From Halobacteriales archaeon YIM A00010 (GTDB lineage: Archaea; Halobacteriota; Halobacteria; Halobacteriales; Haloarculaceae): DNA of 64,000 bases. Below, in pieces: positions 1 to 8,214 of the stretch. The stretch lies in assembly GCA_025041175.1 (NCBI GenBank), contig JAKCFJ010000001.1:1939526-2003525 (forward strand). The letters run 5' to 3'. The first letter of the stretch is position 1. Each line of letters begins with the position of its first letter. Made by a program: the position numbers and the translations under genes. The notes under the pieces are model-generated. The model was not told the origin of the DNA. It searched no databases and saw nothing but the letters and a program-made list of their open reading frames with translations.

Positions 1-34
1 TCCGCAAGCCCTTCGAGCGCGCGGGCGGAGTAGC

Positions 35-1213
35 TTACTCCCGTTCGGCGTCCGCTTCCCTCTGTGCGCCAGCGGTGGCGTCGGAATCGAGTCCGTGCGT
101 GATCGCCTCGCCGCTCGCGGTGTCGAAGAGGTGGATCCGCGACCGATCGAGGACGAGACGAACGGGTTCGTCCTCCTCGACATCGGTTTCCGGTGGGACG
201 CTTGCGAGCAGCTGTGTGGCGTCCGGATCGCTGGCGGTCTCGTCCGGTTCCGCGGTCTCCGAGCAGAGGAAATAGACGAACGTCTCATCACCCATCGGTT
301 CGATCACGTCAGCAACCGCGTCGATCGCCGTGGACGGGACCGACAGACCGCTACCGCGTTCGGAGTCAGCGAGATACACGTCTTCGGGCCGAACGCCCAG
401 CGTTACGGCATCAGGACGGTCCGGCGGTGGATCGAACGAAACCCCGATGGCCCTGGAGCCGAACCCCTCGTCCGTCATCGTTCCGTCGATCAGATTCATC
501 CCTGGTGAGCCGATGAACCCCGCGACGAACAGGTTTCGGGGTTCGTTGTAGCAGGCCAGCGGCGGGGCGAACTGTTGGATCTCCCCGTCGTTGATGACCG
601 CGATGCGGTCGGACATCGTCATCGCCTCGGCCTGGTCGTGGGTAACGTAGACGACCGTGGTGTCGAGCTGCTTGTGCAGCCGCTGGAGTTCGGTGCGCAT
701 GTGGCTGCGGAGCGACGCGTCGAGGTTGGCGAGCGGTTCGTCCATCAAAAAGACGTCGGGATTGCGGACGATGGCGCGAGCGATGGCGACGCGCTGGCGC
801 TGACCGCCCGACAGCTCCTCCGGCTGACGGTTTCTCATCCCCTCCAGCTGAACGATCTCCATCGCGCGATCGACGCGTCGTTCGATCTCTGCGGTCTCGT
901 AATCCCGCAGGCGCAGCCCGAAGCTGACGTTCTTGAAGACGTTCAGGTGAGGAAACAGCGCGATGTTTTGGAACACCATCGCAATTCCCCGGTCTTTCGG
1001 CGGAAGCGTCGTCACCTCCCGGTCCCCGATGTGAACCGATCCGTCAGTCGGCTCCGTGAGCCCCGCGATGATCTCTATCGTGGTTGACTTTCCACACCCC
1101 GACGGGCCGACGAGCGTGACGAACTCACCGTCGGTGACGCGAAGACCCAGCTCGTCGACTGCGACGACATCTCCGTAGCGTTTCGTGACGTGATCGAGTG
1201 TGAGGCGTGCCAT
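35..1213 (-). CDS. Sugar-type ABC importer ATPase (MalK/UgpC class)
   Basis: This is the cytoplasmic ATPase that powers the importer encoded just upstream. The protein has 392 residues. Walker A GPSGCGKS lies at about 36-43, the Q-loop near 82, the LSGGQ signature at 134-138, Walker B FLMDEP at about 155-160 and the switch histidine near 192. The C-terminal third has the length and position of the TOBE-type regulatory region of this class. A longer reading frame begins at 1255, but that start would run into the permease gene. The ATG at 1213 leaves a 4-base gap and begins at the usual family N-terminus (MARLTLDHVTKRYG), so I use it. It is the last gene of a four-gene operon. The sugar or polyol substrate cannot be told from sequence. 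Confidence 0.93.
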   Translation of the reverse strand: MARLTLDHVTKRYGDVVAVDELGLRVTDGEFVTLVGPSGCGKSTTIEIIAGLTEPTDGSVHIGDREVTTLPPKDRGIAMVFQNIALFPHLNVFKNVSFGLRLRDYETAEIERRVDRAMEIVQLEGMRNRQPEELSGGQRQRVAIARAIVRNPDVFLMDEPLANLDASLRSHMRTELQRLHKQLDTTVVYVTHDQAEAMTMSDRIAVINDGEIQQFAPPLACYNEPRNLFVAGFIGSPGMNLIDGTMTDEGFGSRAIGVSFDPPPDRPDAVTLGVRPEDVYLADSERGSGLSVPSTAIDAVADVIEPMGDETFVYFLCSETAEPDETASDPDATQLLASVPPETDVEEDEPVRLVLDRSRIHLFDTASGEAITHGLDSDATAGAQREADAERE

Positions 1214-1217
1214 GGTT

Positions 1218-2150
1218 TCACTCTTTGAGCGCGCCAGCGGTGAGTCCGCTGACAATCTTCTCCTGGGCGACAGCCACCAGAATCGCCACCGGAACCACCC
1301 CGATGAGACTGGCGGCCCCCATCAGATTGTACAGTTGAGTATACTGCGTTTGGTAGTTGCGTATTCCATACACTAGTGGCGACCAGTCGGTGAACTCGCC
1401 GCTAGTCATCAGAAACGAGAAGAAGAACTCGTTGTACACGTAGATGAACGTGAGGACGGCGACAGTCGCCACCCCGGGGGCTGACAGCGGAATGATCACG
1501 CGGACGAGCGCGCCGAGTCTCGTCGTCCCCTCGATGCGCGCGGCGTCCTCCAGCCCGTCGGGGATCTGAGCGTAAAAGGTAGTGAGGATGAAAATCGCCA
1601 ACGGCATGAACAGCGCGGTAAAGGGCGGGAGCAACGCGGCAGGCGTGTTGAGCACGTTGGGGCTGCTGAGGCCGAGCAGGGAGACGTTGCCCGCGAACAG
1701 GCGGTACAACGGGACGAAAAACGCTGCCGGCGGGAAATAAGAGATCGCCAACACCACCAACAGCAAGGGTCGTCGACCGGGGAACTCCAGCCGACCGAAC
1801 ACGTATCCCGCGAGGCTCGCAACCACGAGGACAATCGCCGTGGTGCCAAGCGCGAGCATGATGCTGTTTGCCACGTACATGTGGAACGGAACCACCTCGA
1901 ACACTTCGATGAACGACTGCCAGTGGAAGCCGTTGGGAGTGAGTCCCACCGTTGTCAGTAGCTCCCGTGGCGTCAGCGCGATGACCAACAGCCAGTAGAG
2001 GGGAAACAGGGTGCCAAAGAGGAATCCGAGGACAGCGACGTAGAACAACACCCGATAGAGGCGTTCCGGTCGGCGGATCGCGCGGTGTACCGTTCGTTCG
2101 ATCCAGCCTGATTCCGATTCGCCGTCAGCATCCGGCGTCGGCTCACTCAT
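1218..2150 (-). CDS. ABC importer permease (MalG/UgpE type)
   Basis: This inner-membrane permease subunit has 310 residues. A soluble N-terminal stretch of about 35 residues precedes about six hydrophobic segments. The EAA loop that contacts the ATPase is visible near residue 200 (EDAARIEGTTRLGALVRVIIP, showing the EAA...G pattern and the IP that follows). It sits between the first permease (1-base gap) and the ATPase (4-base gap), so the four genes are probably one transcript. The family is binding-protein-dependent sugar transport. Substrate specificity is unknown. Confidence 0.92.
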   Translation of the reverse strand: MSEPTPDADGESESGWIERTVHRAIRRPERLYRVLFYVAVLGFLFGTLFPLYWLLVIALTPRELLTTVGLTPNGFHWQSFIEVFEVVPFHMYVANSIMLALGTTAIVLVVASLAGYVFGRLEFPGRRPLLLVVLAISYFPPAAFFVPLYRLFAGNVSLLGLSSPNVLNTPAALLPPFTALFMPLAIFILTTFYAQIPDGLEDAARIEGTTRLGALVRVIIPLSAPGVATVAVLTFIYVYNEFFFSFLMTSGEFTDWSPLVYGIRNYQTQYTQLYNLMGAASLIGVVPVAILVAVAQEKIVSGLTAGALKE

Positions 2151-2151
2151 A

Positions 2152-3132
2152 TCAAACCACCTCCTGGGCGTACCGAACGATGTAGACGGAGACGAACACG
2201 CCGATGATCACGGCCGTGATGAACGCGATCGCGGCGGCGGTCGCGTACTGGTTCGTCGAAAGGAGGGTCTCGACGACGAGACACGACAGCGTCGGCACGG
2301 TCGAACAGCCCGCGTCCGAGGCCACGACCAGCCCGTAGACCCGCATCGCGCCGATCGTCCGGAACAGAACGGCGACCAGAACCGCCGGGAGGATGAGCGG
2401 GAGCGTCACCCGCCTGAACCGCTGCCAGCGCGACGCTCCGGCCACCTCCGCCACGTCGTACAGATCCCGGTTCACGCTCTGTAGCCCGGCGAGAATCAAC
2501 AGCGCCATGAAGGCCGACGTCTTCCAGATGTCCGCCACGATCACGATCAACAGCGAGCTGGCGCTGTCGTTCAACGGCTGGTCGGCCAGTATCCCGAGCT
2601 GTTGGAGTGGGGCCGACGCAAAACCCACGGAGGGATCGAACATGAGATAGAAGATCATCCCTTGGATGACGACCGGTACCGCCCACGGCAGGATGATGGC
2701 GACCCGTACCCACCGTCGACCCCGAAAAGACCGATCGAGTATCAGGGCCTGGCCGAAGCCGAGGACCGTCTCGAACGCCACCGACACCACGGTGAACAGG
2801 AACGTCACGATGATGGCGCTCTGGAGGGGGTAGTCCAGATCGAACAACGGCCGGACCAGCTCTTTCTCCCCGGTGAGGACCCCGACGTACTGATCGAATC
2901 CGACGAACTCGCCCAGCGGTTCGGTCAGACTGTTCGCGTGCAGCGACATCTCGAACGTGCTCGCTAGCGGCCAGATCGCGACCAGGCCGAGGATGAGAAA
3001 GACTGGTCCCAACAGCAGGTACGCGTACTGGGTTTCGCTCAGCCCCTCGATCCAGCGCGTAAGAAAGACGATCGGACCCGAACGTCGACGCTCCTCCGAA
3101 TCCGTCCCCGTGGACGCTGGCTCCGTGCTCAT
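2152..3132 (-). CDS. ABC importer permease (MalF/UgpA type)
   Basis: This is the first membrane subunit of the importer, 326 residues from the ATG at 3132. The frame is open back to 3444, but that extension is arginine- and glycine-rich, has no membrane character, and would overlap the binding-protein gene, so I reject it. About six transmembrane segments follow a hydrophilic N-terminus. The EAA loop is at YDVAEVAGASRWQRFRRVTLP. A short loop contains two cysteines (AGCSTVPTLSCLV) that could be oxidised on the outer face; this is inference. The gene pairs with the second permease one base downstream. Confidence 0.9.
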   Translation of the reverse strand: MSTEPASTGTDSEERRRSGPIVFLTRWIEGLSETQYAYLLLGPVFLILGLVAIWPLASTFEMSLHANSLTEPLGEFVGFDQYVGVLTGEKELVRPLFDLDYPLQSAIIVTFLFTVVSVAFETVLGFGQALILDRSFRGRRWVRVAIILPWAVPVVIQGMIFYLMFDPSVGFASAPLQQLGILADQPLNDSASSLLIVIVADIWKTSAFMALLILAGLQSVNRDLYDVAEVAGASRWQRFRRVTLPLILPAVLVAVLFRTIGAMRVYGLVVASDAGCSTVPTLSCLVVETLLSTNQYATAAAIAFITAVIIGVFVSVYIVRYAQEVV

Positions 3133-3191
3133 CCCTTCCCCCCCGCGCGAGCCGGTCTCGTTCGTCGTGAGCAGTCGCGTGTCATCGTCGG

Positions 3192-4649
3192 TTATGCGGC
3201 CTCGTTCTCGATCGATTGTAGCCGTTCTTGGAGCTGGGTCACCGCGTTTGTGGCGGGTTTGTCCCCAGCGGCGGCGGCGTTGACCTCCTGGTAGATGGCT
3301 GTTGCCTGCTGGGGCCAGACGGCTGTCGCCGGGCGTGGCATCGCTCTCGTTCCGGCGAACTGGAGCGCCTCCATGTACCGACCCATCGGTTCCTGTTCGG
3401 TGGCCGCCGCCGAGTCGTACAGCTCCGGTTTGGGCGGCATCCACCCCGTGATTCCCAACAGCCCGAGCTGGAAGTCGTCCGTCATAGCGACATCGATGAG
3501 TTCGAGCGCTGCATCCGTCTGCTCGGTGTTGGTGTTGACCGTCATGTGCCAGCCCCCGAGCGCGGCGGTCGATCCGCCGGTGCCTTGTGCCTGTGCCTCT
3601 TCCTCCGAAACCGCGTACGGAAGTGGCATTACTCCGTAATCAGTTCCGAACGCGTCCTCGGCCGCCAGCGAGGCAATACTGTACGGCCAGTTGCGCATGA
3701 ACACCGCAGTCCCGTCTTCCATCGCCCCGAGCGTGTCCTGTTCCTTCCACGAGAGCACGTCGGTCGGAGCGATCGATCCCGCGTAGTCCGTAAGCGTCTC
3801 GTTGTCGGTATCGCCGTTGATGAACTGTCCGACCATGTCGATCGCGTTGATCACCGGTTGGGAGTCGACCGAGATCGGGCGCTCCCCGATCGGACCGAAC
3901 AGGTTCTCGCGGCCACCGAAGTACGCGCCGCCCCACGAACTCATGAACTCGTTGAACGTACAACACGCCAACCCCTCGTAGGTGTCGAACTGGAAGACGA
4001 ACCCATGGTCCGCGTCGGTCCCATCGCGCACGTCCTCGGCGATCGTCGAGAACCGTTTCCACGTCATCGGAGACGTCGCCCATCCTTCGCCCTCCGGATC
4101 GTAGCCGGCGTCAGTCACGAGATCCTTCCGGTACTGCATCGTCGGAAAATCGGGGAACAGCGGAACACCGTAGAGATCGCCCGTATCAGGATTTCTTGCC
4201 GTTTCGACGCTAGCCGTGAAGTAATCGTTCTCGATCGTCGACAGCTGATCGCCCGACAGCTCCTCCGTGAGGTTCAGTAGGTTCTCTCCAACGATGAACG
4301 GAATTGTCCATCCGTTGTCCATCAAGAACACGTCGGGATTGCTCTGGCCGGATTCCAACAGCTGGGTGTAGCGTTGGCGGCGCTGGGTCGAATCCTGACT
4401 GCCCTCCACGAAATCGATCGTGATGTCATCCGAGAGCCCCTGGTCGTGAAACAACTGCTTTATCTCCTCCCCGTTCTCTCTCACCTGTACCGGATCGAAC
4501 CCGAATTGGACAGTGTTCCCATCGTCGTCCCCATCGCCGTAAATACACCCCGCGAGCCCGACGACAATGCTCGATGCACCGACCGACCTGACGAACCGTC
4601 GGCGTGAGATTCGGTGCCCCGGACCTGTGGATGTGGTATCGGCCGACAT
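3192..4649 (-). CDS. Extracellular solute-binding lipoprotein of sugar ABC importer
   Basis: This 485-residue family-1 solute-binding protein captures the substrate outside the cell. The N-terminus has a twin-arginine signal (SRRRFVRSVG), a hydrophobic core and a lipobox ending LAGC, so it is probably Tat-exported and lipid-anchored, as is common in haloarchaea. A start at 4685 is possible, but the ATG at 4649 (MSADTTSTG) puts the Tat motif at the usual distance. A 59-base gap separates it from the first permease. It is the first gene of the operon, with an AT-rich promoter stretch upstream and a divergent stress-protein gene beyond. Confidence 0.92.
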   Translation of the reverse strand: MSADTTSTGPGHRISRRRFVRSVGASSIVVGLAGCIYGDGDDDGNTVQFGFDPVQVRENGEEIKQLFHDQGLSDDITIDFVEGSQDSTQRRQRYTQLLESGQSNPDVFLMDNGWTIPFIVGENLLNLTEELSGDQLSTIENDYFTASVETARNPDTGDLYGVPLFPDFPTMQYRKDLVTDAGYDPEGEGWATSPMTWKRFSTIAEDVRDGTDADHGFVFQFDTYEGLACCTFNEFMSSWGGAYFGGRENLFGPIGERPISVDSQPVINAIDMVGQFINGDTDNETLTDYAGSIAPTDVLSWKEQDTLGAMEDGTAVFMRNWPYSIASLAAEDAFGTDYGVMPLPYAVSEEEAQAQGTGGSTAALGGWHMTVNTNTEQTDAALELIDVAMTDDFQLGLLGITGWMPPKPELYDSAAATEQEPMGRYMEALQFAGTRAMPRPATAVWPQQATAIYQEVNAAAAGDKPATNAVTQLQERLQSIENEAA

Positions 4650-4688
4650 ACTCAGTACCTGACTCGTGTACTCACATATAATCATTGG

Positions 4689-4700
4689 TTTATAATAAAA
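4689..4700 (-). promoter_or_regulatory. TATA element of the ABC importer operon
   Basis: On the minus strand this reads TTTATTATAAA, about 40 bases ahead of the binding-protein start codon. It would place the transcript start about 15-20 bases before the gene. The surrounding 4675-4725 stretch is very AT-rich for this genome. Confidence 0.5.
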
Positions 4701-4797
4701 TTTATCAAATATATCTATTATTTCTGTCAGCGCGTATCGGATTACACACGAGTTGGGTCAGCGACACCTTTATGAATCGTGAGAAAGCTGATACCGT

Positions 4798-5244
4798 ATG
4801 GCACTCGAAACCGTTCTTCTCGCGGTAGGGGGAGGTGACGCCGATCGTACCGATCTGCTCGCCGAGACCGTAGTGGACATCGCTGGCCCGGCCGACGCGG
4901 CGGTTACACTCGCACACGTGTTCACAGGCGAGGAGCTCGAAAACGCCCGCAATCAGCTGGATTACGATCCGGACAGCGCCGTCGATCCGGACGAGGTAGC
5001 GAGTCGGCACGCGACGACCCGCTCCCTCGAAGAGAACCTGTCGAACGCCGGTGTGGCACACTCGGTTCGCGGGTCTGTCGGTCCACACGGGGAAGCCATC
5101 GTCGAGCTCGCCACAGACGTTGGGGCGGATCTCATCGTGGTCGGGGGTCGAAAGCGGTCACCGACCGGGAAAGCCGTCTTCGGAAGCACCGCTCAGGAAG
5201 TGATGTTGAACGCTCCGTGCCCGGTGACGTTCGTTCGAGAATAG
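4798..5244 (+). CDS. Universal stress protein (UspA domain)
   Basis: This single-domain, 148-residue UspA protein is of normal family length. It starts with the beta strand ETVLLAVGGGDADRTD and ends with the family nucleotide-loop pattern (GGRKRSPTGKAVFGSTAQEVMLNAPCPVTFVRE), whose G-2x-G-9x-G(S/T) spacing suggests ATP binding. It is cytoplasmic and its specific role is unknown. It is divergent from the sugar importer and 98 bases before gfcR. Confidence 0.9.
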   Translation: MALETVLLAVGGGDADRTDLLAETVVDIAGPADAAVTLAHVFTGEELENARNQLDYDPDSAVDPDEVASRHATTRSLEENLSNAGVAHSVRGSVGPHGEAIVELATDVGADLIVVGGRKRSPTGKAVFGSTAQEVMLNAPCPVTFVRE

Positions 5245-5342
5245 GAAAGGCGATCGGACCGACCGTTTGCCTCCGATCGTCGCGGGAAAACGCTGTCGCC
5301 ACCTCGAATGTTTATGGCCGTAGCCACGAAACCTCACAGCAT

Positions 5343-5981
5343 ATGAAGAACGTCGACGATCTAATCGAAAGCGCGGCGGATCTCACCCAGCGGGGGTTAT
5401 CGAACGGCGAGATCGCGGACGAGCTGAACGTCTCGCGGGAGACCGCCAGTTGGCTCATCGAACGCGGCAGCGTCGAAGAGACGACGCCGGGAACGGCGGC
5501 CCAGGTCGGCGGTCCACACGACATTCACGTCGACTGGAGCGCACTCGGACGCGATAGCCGCCGCCTGTCGTACGCCGGTGCGGCGATGGCCGACCTCCTT
5601 ACCAAGGAAGGCGATGGGGTGGATCTCACGGTCGGTATCGAGAAGGCGGGAACGCCGCTTGCAACCACGATCGCACGAGAGCTGAACACCGATCTCAGCG
5701 CGTACAACCCCCGAAAACACCAGTGGGAGGAGGGCGACATCGAGGAGCTGGAAGGGTCGTTTTCGCGGAACTTCGCCACGATCCGCGACCGCGACTGCTA
5801 CATCGTCGATGACATCATCACGAGCGGAACGACGATGACCGAGGCGATCGAGGCCGTGCGGGCCGAGGGAGGCTCACCCGTGGCTTGCGTGGTGCTCGCC
5901 GACAAACAGGGCGTCGAAGAGCTCGAAGGGGTGCCTGTGTTCTCTCTGCTCCAGGTTATCCGCGTGGGCAACGACGCGTGA
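5343..5981 (+). CDS. gfcR: GfcR-type regulator (HTH plus phosphoribosyltransferase fold)
   Basis: This 212-residue protein has an N-terminal helix-turn-helix (about residues 15-42, GLSNGEIADELNVSRETASW) joined to an orotate phosphoribosyltransferase-like domain. The PRPP motif CYIVDDIITSGTT is at 152-164. This is the architecture of haloarchaeal GfcR, formerly annotated pyrE2, known in Haloferax volcanii as the activator of glucose and fructose breakdown genes. An upstream in-frame start at 5217 overlaps the stress-protein gene and is rejected. The ATG at 5343 starts at the family's usual MKNVDDLIESAADL. The sugar importer nearby is a plausible target, but this is inference. Confidence 0.88.
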   Translation: MKNVDDLIESAADLTQRGLSNGEIADELNVSRETASWLIERGSVEETTPGTAAQVGGPHDIHVDWSALGRDSRRLSYAGAAMADLLTKEGDGVDLTVGIEKAGTPLATTIARELNTDLSAYNPRKHQWEEGDIEELEGSFSRNFATIRDRDCYIVDDIITSGTTMTEAIEAVRAEGGSPVACVVLADKQGVEELEGVPVFSLLQVIRVGNDA

Positions 5982-6072
5982 AGGGTGGGTGGGAACGGTG
6001 TGCAGTGAACGGATGAAAGGGAAGGGCTTTTGTTAGCCTACGAAATACGATTAGATGCACGCGCCACACCGT

Positions 6073-6157
6073 GCGTGGGTAGCCAAGCCAGGCCAACGGC
6101 GCAGCGTTGAGGGCGCTGTCCTGTAGAGGTCCGCCGGTTCAAATCCGGTCCCACGCA
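6073..6157 (+). tRNA. tRNA-Leu (GAG)
   Basis: The gene is 85 nt and intron-less. The acceptor arms GCGTGGG and CCCACGC pair fully, with discriminator A. The anticodon arm is CAGCG-TTGAGGG-CGCTG, giving anticodon GAG. A long variable arm follows, as expected for leucine, then the T-arm around GGTTCAAATCC. No CCA is encoded. Its 3' end is copied repeatedly downstream (see the repeat entry). Confidence 0.95.
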
Positions 6158-6192
6158 GTGAGGAGCGAAGCAACGAACGAGTCGGACCGGAT

Positions 6193-6454
6193 TTGAAGCA
6201 GGGAGCAGCTTGCTGCGACCGAGGTTCAAATCCGGTCCCACGCACCATTCTGCACGAACGAAATGAGTGTTGTGAGTGTGCGGGCCAGGTTGAAGCAGGG
6301 AGCAGCTTGCTGCGACCGAGGTTCAAATCCGGTCCCACGCACCATTCTACACGAACGAAATGAGTACTGTGAGTGTGCGGGCCAGGTTGAAGCAGGGAGC
6401 AGCTTGCTGCGACCGAGGTTCAAATTGGATTGGTCGACCGTCCCGGTCCCACGC
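6193..6454 (+). repeat. Tandem 97-bp repeats made from the tRNA-Leu 3' end
   Basis: Two full 97-bp units (6193-6289 and 6290-6386) and a third broken unit follow the tRNA. Each contains GGGAGCAGCTTGCTGCGACC, then the T-loop and acceptor strand GGTTCAAATCCGGTCCCACGCA, then a spacer with GCACGAACGAAATGAGTG. In the third unit 17 extra bases (6426-6442) split the tRNA-derived part between CAAAT and CCGGTCCCACGC. The short GCAGC-TT-GCTGC palindrome gives each unit a tRNA-half-like look, but there is no 5' half, so these are not tRNA genes. The rest of 6158-6609 holds no gene. Confidence 0.9.
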
Positions 6455-6609
6455 GTTCCAATTGGTTCGACGCCCACCGTGGTGCTCTGGTCCCTCGCGA
6501 GATCTCCAACACAGACAGCACCCACGCAAACTCCTTCCGGAACACCAACCCAACAGCCGTGAGACTGGAGAGCGACAAGCGCAAGGCGCTCTCGCGTCTG
6601 GGTTCAGGT

Positions 6610-7167
6610 ATGCACCAGCGGATCAAGCGGAACATCCCAGTAGTGACTGGGGTGTTAACAGTACTCTCGCTCGCGTTCGTGTTCGGGGCAGTCCTTCGAG
6701 TCATCCCATCAACCGTGTTTCCGCACGTCTCCAGCCTCATCGCGGTCATTCCGCATCTCAACGCGGTCATCAGCCTCACCGCCATCGGATTGATCAGCGC
6801 GGGGTGGTATTTCATCAGAACCGGTGCGGTCGAGAAACACCGCTTTGCAATGGTTGCGAGCTTCGGGCTGTTCGTCGCATTCCTCGCGTTGTATCTGTAT
6901 CGGGTGATCCTCGAAGGTCCCACGACGTTCCTCGGGCCGTCGGTGGTCAAAACCTACGTGTATCTGCCGCTGCTGGCCGTCCACATCACCCTCGCGATCG
7001 TTTGCGTCCCGCTGTTGTACTACGTGTTGTTACTCGCGGTCACGCGACCCGTTTCCGAGCTGTACGAGACGAACCACCGGCGCGTCGCCCGGATCGCCGC
7101 GCCGCTCTGGCTCGTCTCCTTTTTTCTCGGCGTCGTCGTGTACGTGCTGTTGTATGTGGTGTACTAG
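6610..7167 (+). CDS. DUF420 family membrane protein
   Basis: This 185-residue membrane protein has about five transmembrane segments and histidines near helix ends, as in DUF420 proteins. Related bacterial proteins act in haem-copper oxidase assembly; that role is not shown for haloarchaea. The frame is open back to 6430, but the extra 60 residues come from the tRNA-tail repeat region and are not membrane-like. The ATG at 6610 (MHQRIKRNIPVV) is preferred. It stands alone, downstream of the tRNA-Leu repeat block. Confidence 0.8.
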   Translation: MHQRIKRNIPVVTGVLTVLSLAFVFGAVLRVIPSTVFPHVSSLIAVIPHLNAVISLTAIGLISAGWYFIRTGAVEKHRFAMVASFGLFVAFLALYLYRVILEGPTTFLGPSVVKTYVYLPLLAVHITLAIVCVPLLYYVLLLAVTRPVSELYETNHRRVARIAAPLWLVSFFLGVVVYVLLYVVY

Positions 7168-7347
7168 GCGTGTCACGCGTGTGGAACAGCGACTGACGCT
7201 AGGGACAGCGAAAAACAATGCTGAAGCTGTGAGCGCACGACACAAGAGCACTGTTCAGCCGGGGGTTTGCCACACACGCCGATCGTTCCGGTTGCCGGTA
7301 ACCGTCGAAGAGAACGCTTAACCCCGCACTGTCCCCAAACCACGAGC

Positions 7348-7656
7348 ATGGACTGGCCCCACGACCCGGACGCCGAGGAGGGAAGCGAAGGGATGCGCAA
7401 GTACGGACAGGCGATCCTCGCCAAGAAGGTCGACGAGGACGAGGATTTTCCCCTGTCGAAATCCGAATTCCGAGAGCGCGTCGGCGATCATCCGGTCCGC
7501 ATCGATCACGAGACCGTCGTCAGCGTCGAGGACGTGCTTTCGGGCGTCGATGAAGCGGAGTTCGAAGACATACAGTCGTTCAACCAGGCGATGGGCGAGG
7601 CGCTGCGCAAACAGGGGTACTGGCCCTACGAGATCGGTGGCGCTGGGAGCGACTAA
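7348..7656 (+). CDS. DUF5785 family small acidic protein
   Basis: This small soluble protein of 102 residues begins MDWPHDPDAEEGSEGMRKYG, which I recognise as the start of a family conserved only in haloarchaea. It has no cysteines, membrane segments or catalytic motif, and its function is unknown. A longer frame from 7267 is possible, but the ATG at 7348 matches the family start and lies about 26 bases after a TATA-like GCTTAACC (7315-7322), which fits a leaderless transcript. Confidence 0.82.
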   Translation: MDWPHDPDAEEGSEGMRKYGQAILAKKVDEDEDFPLSKSEFRERVGDHPVRIDHETVVSVEDVLSGVDEAEFEDIQSFNQAMGEALRKQGYWPYEIGGAGSD

Positions 7657-7744
7657 CCGTCCCACCGATCACACTCGTCACAAGCAGCTCGTCCCGTGTG
7701 AACGCGCGCCACACTTATTCAATCAGCACCGCGTACGTGTTGGT

Positions 7745-8104
7745 ATGGCAGTCGATTCCCCGAGTCCAACCGACGCCGGACACAGGTTGCCCGAGACGGT
7801 GGTCGAGGAACTGCTCGCAGAACCGTATCGACGCGCTGTGCTCCGATCGCTCCGCACTCACGACGGATCGATCACCGACAGACGTCTCGCCACCCTCGTC
7901 GTTGCGCGCGAACGATCCATCCACCCCGACGCCGTCCCACCGCGCGAGCGAGACCGCGCTCGGGAACGCCTCTACGAACACCACCTCCCGAAGCTCACCG
8001 CGACTGGCGTCGTACAGTACAACTCCCGAAACGCGAGCGTCGAACTCGACGAGGCCGCCGGCCAACTACTCGATCGGCTTCGACCGATCGAATCTGAACC
8101 GTGA
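7745..8104 (+). CDS. Haloarchaeal winged-helix-like protein (DUF7344 type)
   Basis: This 119-residue soluble protein has the pattern of haloarchaeal DUF7344-like regulators: a first helix LLAEPYRRAVLRSL, then a region ending YEHHLPKLTATGVVQYNSRNASVEL, which looks like the recognition helix and beta wing. It probably binds DNA, but its target is unknown. The start is the ATG at 7745, with a TATA-like ACTTATTCAATC about 30 bases upstream. Frames extending upstream overlap the previous gene and are not credible. Confidence 0.75.
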   Translation: MAVDSPSPTDAGHRLPETVVEELLAEPYRRAVLRSLRTHDGSITDRRLATLVVARERSIHPDAVPPRERDRARERLYEHHLPKLTATGVVQYNSRNASVELDEAAGQLLDRLRPIESEP

Positions 8105-8214
8105 ACGATAACCCTCCGCGAGGTCCCAAGAGCGCCGCTCATGCGGAATCAATGACTCATCCGCTCATCAGCCGAACCCCACCTATTTAGCCCGTTCCAC
8201 CGCTCAATCACGGT

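Noticed and set aside
3133-3444. Upstream extension of the MalF-type permease gene
   Set aside because: The added 104 residues are Arg/Gly-rich, overlap the binding-protein gene, and precede a normal start at 3132.
6193-6454. A CRISPR array or extra tRNA genes in the tRNA-Leu repeats
   Set aside because: The 97-bp units have no separate conserved repeat and variable spacer, and they lack tRNA 5' halves and anticodon arms.
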